From positions 73,944,164 through 74,008,163 of the forward strand of contig OX328128.1 of the NCBI GenBank assembly GCA_946811695.1: 64,000 nucleotides of DNA, in the 5' to 3' direction. Numbering within the stretch: position 1 is the stretch's first letter; every line of letters starts with the position of its first letter. The stretch is from Gonocerus acuteangulatus. Its lineage: Eukaryota > Arthropoda > Insecta > Hemiptera > Coreidae. Positions 59,810 to 64,000 of the stretch are shown here, one piece after another. A model generated the notes under the pieces. That model had not been told where the DNA came from and ran no database searches. It worked only from the letters and a program-made list of their open reading frames with translations. The translations under genes were made by a program, and so were the position numbers.

Positions 59810-61679
59810 CTGTTCGCTCTCTAACTAGAAGACGAATGGTCCGATTTTGATGAAATTTGGTACAAAAATCCTTCGTCCAATTTGAAAGGTCAAGTTCGTT
59901 AACCAGCAAAATCCGCCTACTGGAAGATGGCGTTTGGGGCGAAATTCGCGCAAAAAAAATCGTAACGCTTACGTTTTTGAGTTCATAAGCTTGTAAGTAC
60001 TCTTTTTATAGGCTTCTTGGGCTAGGAAAACGAATGGAACCATTTTCAAGGCGATAGCTTTAACCGTTGTCGAGAAAATTGGAAAAATAGTTTTTGAATA
60101 CCGTTTTTGGTTTGGGTACTTAGAATCATGGGATTCAGTTGAAACATTTTCTGCATGTTTTACTATTATTAAAACTAATATGTTGAACTTTTGGTTACGT
60201 TTGGAGTTAAGGAAGGGTTAGAATAAAATATTTTATTAACAGACTTAAAAAGTTTTGGTAACTTTGTATATTTTCCTTAATATCTCGAAAAAGGTTGAGA
60301 ATCTTGGTAAACGAAAGAATACCATTAGAAAGCTTACTAAATGCTCTACAAAAAAGGTTCTGATGAAAGTTTTGATTAGGCGATGTCAATTGGAGAAATA
60401 AGTGCTTAAAACATTAAAGTAATTGATTTTGCTTATTCGAACTGTTCTTTTTGTCTGTTTTTATTCCTTGTTATTTTTTAATTGCTTATAGTTGGATAAT
60501 GTATATTACAATAAAACAGATTAGGCAAAATAAGAAAAACAATTCATTGTTAGAAATATAGCTTGCCAAGAGAAAAAGATTCGTTGACGTCTTTTGAATA
60601 TTTTCAATTGCCTTTATGCTGTTGGTTTTTTTATTTTATTTTTTAATTGATTTTATCTGTAGAATTATTACTATAGTAAAAGAACACAGGAATGTGTGAA
60701 AATATTTGATATTTTCCAATTCATTGAAACGTATGAAATGAAGTATCGGTAGAAGAGGATTCTAGGGTCTTGCGGACCTGACCCCAGGTATAGCCATAAA
60801 ACCCTTTGAACAAAGGCCGAGGAAAATATTATCTGTTTCTATTCTATGCTTTTCAAATGAGAATAGGGATATGAACAGGAACCGGGGTCTCCCGTGGTCT
60901 AATGGCTAGCGCCTTGGATTCATAAGCGAGAGATGGTGGGTTCGATTCCCAACCTCCGGCAGGAATTTTATCATCCCACGGCTCGCTGGTGAAATTCCTC
61001 GCTACACCCGGGATGTCGGCGCTAATGACCTAGATGTATATGTGCCGTAAAAAAAAAAAAAAAAAAAAAAAAAAAACTGGAACCGCGCTAAGATGACGCA
61101 GTTCCTGCGAGTCGGACTTTTTATCTATTGCAGGCCATTATCATTTTTTAAAAATGCTCCGTGTTATTTGTATGCAAATTATTCTTAATTTGTAACATTT
61201 CAAAATGATGTATACAGAAACGTACATAAAATTATGTATTGAGGAGCTGTTGGAACGTACCCTATATTATAACGGGAGAAATTGACTGAGCCTATATAGG
61301 ATTGATGCAGATTTAAAGAAATTTGTTTCCTTCAAAATTTGTTAAACAAAATATTCCTAAATGAAAAGATAATAAAAGTTTCATTTTTCTAATTTATTTG
61401 AAGGCGAAAAGCTTATTTTTTGGGGGCTACTTGGAGAAATGGAAGCGAACTGAATTTTTATTATCAATGTTTGTTTTTTCTTATTTTATTTGTTCCAATG
61501 CAATATTAAAAAACAAAATGTAACTTAGTAAAGACAAAATCTTTTCAAAATAATAATCCTTTTTCAATGAATTTTTTCCAGGAGTTGGACAGGTGTTCCT
61601 CATCGGCGGAACTACCGTACTCAGGCACAAGTTCTCGGCATCGAACTTCTGGACGGACTGCATCAAATACAAGTGTACT
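52105..61679 (+). CDS. FATP: FATP/SLC27-type fatty acid transport protein (acyl-CoA synthetase), partial, five exons
   Basis: Membrane-associated very-long-chain acyl-CoA synthetase of the FATP (SLC27) family. It activates long-chain fatty acids to acyl-CoA with ATP and thereby drives their uptake. Joined exons 52105-52255, 55138-55375, 57889-58108, 58322-58425 and 61582-61679 give about 270 residues with compatible phases (phase 0 after exon 1, 1 after 2, 2 after 3, 1 after 4, 0 after 5) and no stop. In order: an aliphatic segment, a region with [16 protein letters not shown], then [20 protein letters not shown], the AMP-binding P-loop [33 protein letters not shown], and the FATP-typical [19 protein letters not shown]. 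The family is ~620-690 residues, so the N-terminal exon(s) upstream and the C-terminal half downstream are missing from the window. The choice between FATP1 and FATP4 subtypes is not possible. Introns 1 and 4 hold family B elements; intron 2 holds a piggyBac-type element; intron 4 also holds SINEs. Confidence 0.93.
53600..53905 (+). mobile_element. Penelope-like element 3' arm scrap inside B2
   Basis: Carries the hammerhead-type motif at 53758-53793 and the downstream tail GCCGAATCCCAACCATTCC...TATCACCTC found at 9825-9878 and, inverted, at 8488-8560. No coding. The upstream portion (53640-53750, GC-richer) may be additional PLE sequence. Confidence 0.6.
53758..53793 (+). ncRNA. Hammerhead-type ribozyme motif (third full-identity copy)
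   Basis: Core identical to 9766-9801 (CTGACGA, GGCTAC/GTAGCC stem II, GAAAC, GTC), but flanks differ: upstream GGCATT, downstream CTAAATATATAG. It lies in sense orientation inside FATP intron 1. Confidence 0.7.
54380..54720 (+). mobile_element. Diverged family B 5' part
   Basis: GGAAAATTTCACTTTTCAGA, CACCGAAAACGTTGGTGATT, a short TA-like stretch, TTTGCCTGTTTGCTCT and CCAGTTTTGATGAA follow the order of the B 5' region. No terminal hairpin with good pairing. Confidence 0.5.
55072..55111 (+). other. Degenerate PLE-like hammerhead/hairpin scrap
   Basis: CTGAAGA followed by a hairpin TTTTGGCgagGCCAAAA and CGGTGTC. It resembles, but does not match, the hammerhead core (GAAA missing). It ends 26 bases before the exon 2 acceptor. 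Confidence 0.3.
55138..55375 (+). CDS. FATP: FATP exon 2 of 5 seen
   Basis: Acceptor TTGTCTGTTTAG, donor GTTAGT at 55376. It encodes [39 protein letters not shown], then a GALINTNQR segment and a [12 protein letters not shown] end. The A-x-N/F-x-N-x-R-x-x-x-L/V-x-x-S/T-x-x-H block is typical of SLC27 proteins. G/C content is clearly higher than in the flanking introns. Confidence 0.95.
55573..55740 (+). mobile_element. S1 SINE, diverged, in FATP intron 2
   Basis: Head GGCGAGGTTAGCTCAGTGGT with no recognisable B box, then the AGTACTGACCACACTATCTC body and a GGACTGA-T(n) end. Sense orientation relative to FATP. Confidence 0.65.
55741..56534. other. AT-rich FATP intron 2 sequence
   Basis: Contains TTGTCTGTTCGCTCT at about 55917 (the family B core word). 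No gene. Confidence 0.4.
56535..57428 (+). mobile_element. piggyBac-type element, internally deleted
   Basis: TTAA at both ends (56535-56538 and 57425-57428), terminal repeats CCGTCCAGCAGTCGCGC and the complement of CCTTCCAGCAGTCGCGC, plus a subterminal GGCGCACTGAGTGCGCC palindrome near the left end with a similar word near the right. It encodes a relic of the transposase C-terminal Cys-rich region. TTAA duplication is diagnostic of the piggyBac superfamily. Confidence 0.8.
56896..56979 (+). pseudogene. piggyBac transposase C-terminal zinc-finger remnant
   Basis: One frame reads ERCYVCG, stop, [19 protein letters not shown]. The C-Y-V-C ... C-x-x-C ... C spacing is that of the PGBD C-terminal cysteine-rich domain (R-C-x-x-C...T-x-x-x-C-x-x-C-x-x-x-x-C). 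It follows a lysine-rich stretch (PPPKKK), as in full transposases. The internal stop and lack of the DDD core show that it is dead. The overlapping 84-121-codon frames are other frames of the same relic. Confidence 0.65.
57429..57888. other. FATP intron 2, 3' part, AT-rich
   Basis: No gene. The 65-codon frame 57669-57866 is a chance opening before the acceptor. Confidence 0.45.
57889..58108 (+). CDS. FATP: FATP exon 3 of 5 seen, AMP-binding P-loop
   Basis: Acceptor AAATTATTTCAG, donor GTATTT at 58109. After a linker ([20 protein letters not shown]) comes [19 protein letters not shown] and MTHAR, the ATP/AMP signature motif of the acyl-adenylate-forming superfamily in its FATP-specific form. 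The TSGTTGxPK loop contacts ATP phosphates. Family position is about residue 240-270 of a full-length protein. Confidence 0.96.
58322..58425 (+). CDS. FATP: FATP exon 4 of 5 seen
   Basis: Acceptor ACAAATGTTTCAG, donor GTAAGT at 58426. It completes the split Arg codon, then reads [20 protein letters not shown] and [23 protein letters not shown] is the conserved FATP motif following the P-loop. The 72-codon frame at 58296-58514 is this exon read through into its intron. Confidence 0.94.
58426..58857. other. FATP intron 4, 5' part
   Basis: 58480-58570 vaguely resembles an S2-like body (GGTTATCAACAGGCTGCTGC). Otherwise no feature. Confidence 0.4.
58858..59058 (-). mobile_element. S2 SINE, minus, complete, in FATP intron 4
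   Basis: tRNA-like head at the right end (minus strand: A-box-like GAGCGTTAAGGCGTGAGC, B-box-like GGGTTCGATTCCC), body and A-rich tail at the left. Possible target duplication: ACTATGTTTA on the left versus ACTCTGTTTC on the right. It is the donor-side counterpart of the S2 copy at 1837-2052. Confidence 0.8.
59059..59576. repeat. Intron segment duplicated at 2053-2565
   Basis: Nearly identical to the sequence following the S2 copy at 2052, including a GCTAAGATGATGCATTCC family B 3' relic and a TA or TA/TG tract (59122-59195 here). The match resumes at 61123 after element B1. Confidence 0.85.
59577..61117 (+). mobile_element. Family B element B1, in FATP intron 4, with exact empty site
   Basis: 5' AGCGCGGTTCCTCCC hairpin, GAAAATTTCGCGTTTCAG, a 92-base TA tract (59713-59804), TTTGTCTGTTCGCTCT, interior as B2, S3 SINE at 60884-61076, 3' end GGAACCGCGCTAAGAT, hairpin CGCAGttcCTGCG, GTCGGAC and five Ts. 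The uninterrupted target CATTTTATCTATTG is present at about 2548-2570, so both boundaries are known. The 5' end CGCGGTTCC is the inverse of subterminal GGAACCGCG. Confidence 0.85.
60884..61076 (+). mobile_element. tRNA-derived SINE (family S3) with poly-A tail
   Basis: Head CCGTGGTCTAATGGCTAGCG (A box) and GGTTCGATTCCC (B box), anticodon-loop-like TTCATAA, then a ~90-base body and 28 As. Flanked by GGAACC on both sides (60878-60883, 61079-61084). Acceptor ends do not pair, so it is not a tRNA gene. It inserted into B1. Confidence 0.8.
61123..61278. repeat. Continuation of the intron segment duplicated at 2562-2707
   Basis: ATCTATTGCAGGCC... to CGGGAGA, matching the first locus to the point where the partial S2 head begins there. 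Confidence 0.85.
61582..61679 (+). CDS. FATP: FATP exon 5 of 5 seen
   Basis: Acceptor ATTTTTTCCAG, donor GTAAGT at 61680. It reads [20 protein letters not shown] then [12 protein letters not shown], the conserved S-x-F-W-x-D-C block. It ends in phase 0. The next exon, expected to start with the V-x-Q-Y-I-G-E block, was not found before 64000. Confidence 0.94.
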
Positions 61680-62093
61680 GTAAGTACATTTATACAATAA
61701 TTACTTTTAACCTTAATACAATGTAGCCTGATGACGTATTAGATAGGTATCCCTAATCCGTAGCTGCCTCGTCATAAAGAGTTAATTCCCCCGACAACTA
61801 GTAATGAAAGAAATAGCTAAAGCTTCCCTCAGTCCTTGCTTAATAGTCCCAAGATTGAACTCCTGGAAAAGTCTGACGTAGGGAGCCGGTAAACGAGAGA
61901 GGGGGGTCGGACTGATGTACAAGTCCTTCGTTCCAGGGGCACGGCAGCTCTCGACTTCTACAGAAGTCTTTAGTAAGGAAAGGGTTAATTAGTGTAAATA
62001 AAATACACTTAAACAATTTAATCAATGATATATTTTCCACGACTATCAATCCAATTTCTCGCAATCTTACCGACAGCTCTTTAATTCCATTTT
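61680..62093. other. FATP intron 5 sequence before A6
   Basis: A 74-codon minus frame (61840-62064) has no domain. No gene supported. Confidence 0.4.
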
Positions 62094-62212
62094 AGCACTT
62101 TCCTCCAAAGGAAAGTAGCTATTGAGGTTGCTCTCATGACGGAATTTTTGAAAAATTTCTTCAAATCTTTATCAATCCTACCTAGTAGACACCAAAAATC
62201 ACTCCCGTTAAA

Positions 62213-62249
<37 letters not shown>

Positions 62250-63138
62250 TGTTAACATGATAGCGGCCAGAGTTTTTGTTTTTCCTTTACGAAACGTGGT
62301 ATATAGCGTTCAATTAGCAAACGATTGAACGAGTTCGTTAACCACCAAAATCAGTCCATCGGAAGGGGGGGGTTTACCCCGAACCCAAAACACTAATTTG
62401 ACCATGCCAGCCGTAATATTGGTTATATTTCAACGAAACTCGGTATTTGTAGTGGTAATCTACAGGTACAAATTTGTTGTCAAAATAAACTAAATCAGTT
62501 CATTAGGAGGGGGGGTTTACTCCGGACCCACAATACCAATTTGCCACTACCAGCCGTGATTGTTGTTATATTTTGACAAAACTTGGTATTTGTAGTGGTA
62601 ATCTAGAGAGAAAAGTGAGATGTAAAAATAAACTAAATCGGTTCATTAGAAGGGGGATTTTACTCTGGACCCAAATTACTAATATACTCATAATCTAGTA
62701 ATTTCTGCTGTATTGTAACAAAACGCGGTATACGACATGGGTACCTCATGGGAAAAAAGTGTTGTAAAAATGAGCTAAATCGGTCTATCGGAAATGGGGG
62801 TTTACTTTGTAATATATTTTAATAGAATAGCCCGCCAGACGTAGGTTCGCAAGGCCGCCGCAAGGAGCGCTATCTCCCACTAGAGGGCATGTATCCTGTT
62901 CCTGCGTCAGATCAAAAGACGAAAATATGAAGTTTTTTGTATTTATTAAGTAGTGTTGTTGGTACCTGTTGGAAGCAAATTAATAATTTAACAGATACTC
63001 ATTACAAAATTAAAAGAGAACTATTCATGTTTTTATTTTATTTATGTAGGATATTTTAAGCAAATTGTTCTGGAAACCAGTCTACACAACCTAAATTCTG
63101 AGGAAAGTACTTAGTTATGCAGCTCCTGCGTGACGGCC
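62094..63138 (+). mobile_element. Family A element A6, in FATP intron 5
   Basis: 5' hairpin at 62094 (one change, CCAAAGG loop side), short TA tract 62216-62247, four G-run subrepeats (near 62366, 62508, 62654, 62797), subterminal AGGAAAGTACT, hairpin GCAGctcCTGC, 3' GACGGCC then TTTT. TTTT also precedes the 5' end. Confidence 0.8.
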
Positions 63139-63815
63139 TTTTCTGTAGAAATAATCTGGTTTTGATGCAGAAAAAAACTTGATTATTATTATTTGGTAAA
63201 TTCTTAACAGGATGGTAAAAATCCTTTTTTAATGGTAAAAAATTGTGTAAGGGACAAAATAATTAAAAATCATTTGGGGCAATACCCACAAAATAAGCAG
63301 GAACCATAAAAATCTTCCAATTAGATTCACTAATTTGTTCTTGATATTCACCAAATGTGGGCGTTTTTAAATCAATTCTAAGTTTAAACGACAAAGTTGT
63401 TCATTATAAACATCTGCAGTGATGGTTTCATTTGATTCTAACAGTTCATAATAAATCACGTCATGCATATCTCACCAGACTTTAATTGCTGCTTTCTCAG
63501 ACTATAAATTTTTTAATCCTTTTATGGGCAGGCTGTACACCAACAGAATGTTCACCATGTTTGCTATTAATTTTGATCACTTTAGATCTGGCAGATTTGC
63601 CACACGAAAATTAAAATATAACACAGAATGTAGGTGCTAATGATCCAAGTAGTAGAAGCACCTTATATACAAAAAAAAAATCACAGAATGATATTAATTT
63701 TCTATGGGTACGAATATGTGTCGGGTGCTTACAAAAATTGGTAACAGGCTGAATAATACACTAGTAAGTGTCGAATAATCTATGGGGTTAGGTCCGTCAG
63801 TAAATATACTGTTGC
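63139..63815. other. Unassigned AT-rich sequence
   Basis: No further FATP exon or recognised repeat. Confidence 0.4.
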
Positions 63816-63816
63816 C

Positions 63817-63976
63817 ATACCTGTTGGTGGAGACCGTCGTCACTGGCATCTGTGAGAGTACTTTGGGCGAGCGCTTTCGACATAAGTATGTCATTCTCAA
63901 GAGTACTAACAGTGGCTTGATAATGACGTACTTACGTCTCAACGATGCCAGTGGCGACGGTCTCCACCAACAGGTA
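63817..63976. repeat. 160-bp fold-back with 32-bp near-perfect arms
   Basis: ATACCTGTTGGTGGAGACCG at the left and its complement at the right (arms about 63817-63852 and 63941-63976). The core (minus strand) reads GAATGACATACTTATGTCGA, AAGCGCTCGCCC. Possibly a terminal scrap of a Penelope-type element, but coding is absent. The 82- and 65-codon frames are by-products. Confidence 0.55.
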
Positions 63977-64000
63977 TAAGTGTCGAAAGGTTTAAAATCG

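Noticed and set aside
60884..60960. tRNA-Met gene
   Set aside because: CAT in the anticodon position, but acceptor pairing fails and a SINE body with poly-A follows.

Overview
The window looks like AT-rich, intron- and transposon-dominated arthropod (probably insect) nuclear DNA. Reasons: the one host gene is split by large introns with canonical GT/AG sites; long (TA)n microsatellites recur; and the repeat complement is animal-type (Penelope-like element with GIY-YIG endonuclease and hammerhead motifs, Helitron termini, mariner, Tigger/pogo, piggyBac, PIF/Harbinger, tRNA-derived SINEs). I cannot name the species from sequence alone.

The only host gene I can support is a plus-strand FATP/SLC27-type long-chain fatty acid transport protein / very-long-chain acyl-CoA synthetase. 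Five internal exons are seen (52105-52255, 55138-55375, 57889-58108, 58322-58425, 61582-61679). Their phases join into one uninterrupted reading frame that includes the AMP-binding signature. The 5' end lies upstream or in an exon I could not find, and the 3' end lies beyond the window.

Layout. 1-28.8 kb: dense nested repeats. These include two inverted tRNA-derived SINEs, a Helitron 3' end at 1.55 kb split by a chimeric SINE insertion (1.84-2.77 kb), fold-back elements (3.64-4.32 and 6.88-8.01 kb), a HARBI1-like transposase scrap (5.1-5.3 kb), a Penelope-like element (8.5-9.9 kb), a Helitron helicase remnant split by a Harbinger-type element (11.5-13.1 kb), four copies of a T-run-inserting family 'A' (14.15-16.46 with one nested, 18.04-19.25, 22.55-24.32 kb), and a Harbinger-type element with an exon-like remnant (19.72-20.50 kb). 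28.8-35.5 kb: about 44 nearly identical head-to-tail copies of a 152-bp satellite. 36.4-36.9 kb: mariner remnant. 37.7-40.7 kb: a 90-bp minisatellite with a clear six-monomer higher-order repeat. 41.5-52 kb: family 'B' elements, SINEs and a Tigger-like transposon interrupted by family A. 52.1-61.7 kb: the FATP exons, with introns holding B elements, SINEs, a piggyBac-type element and Penelope scraps. 61.7-64 kb: one more family A copy and a small fold-back.

The most informative biology is in the mobile DNA. Families A and B share an architecture: a 5' terminal hairpin, a 5' terminus inverted-repeated near but not at the 3' end, a 3' hairpin about 10-15 nt before the end, a (TA)n tract near the 5' end, and insertion at T runs. 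Three empty-site comparisons inside the window fix their ends. That pattern resembles Helentron/Helitron2-type elements, although no A or B copy here encodes a protein. No virus-derived gene, toxin gene, CRISPR array or intact RNA gene was recognised.
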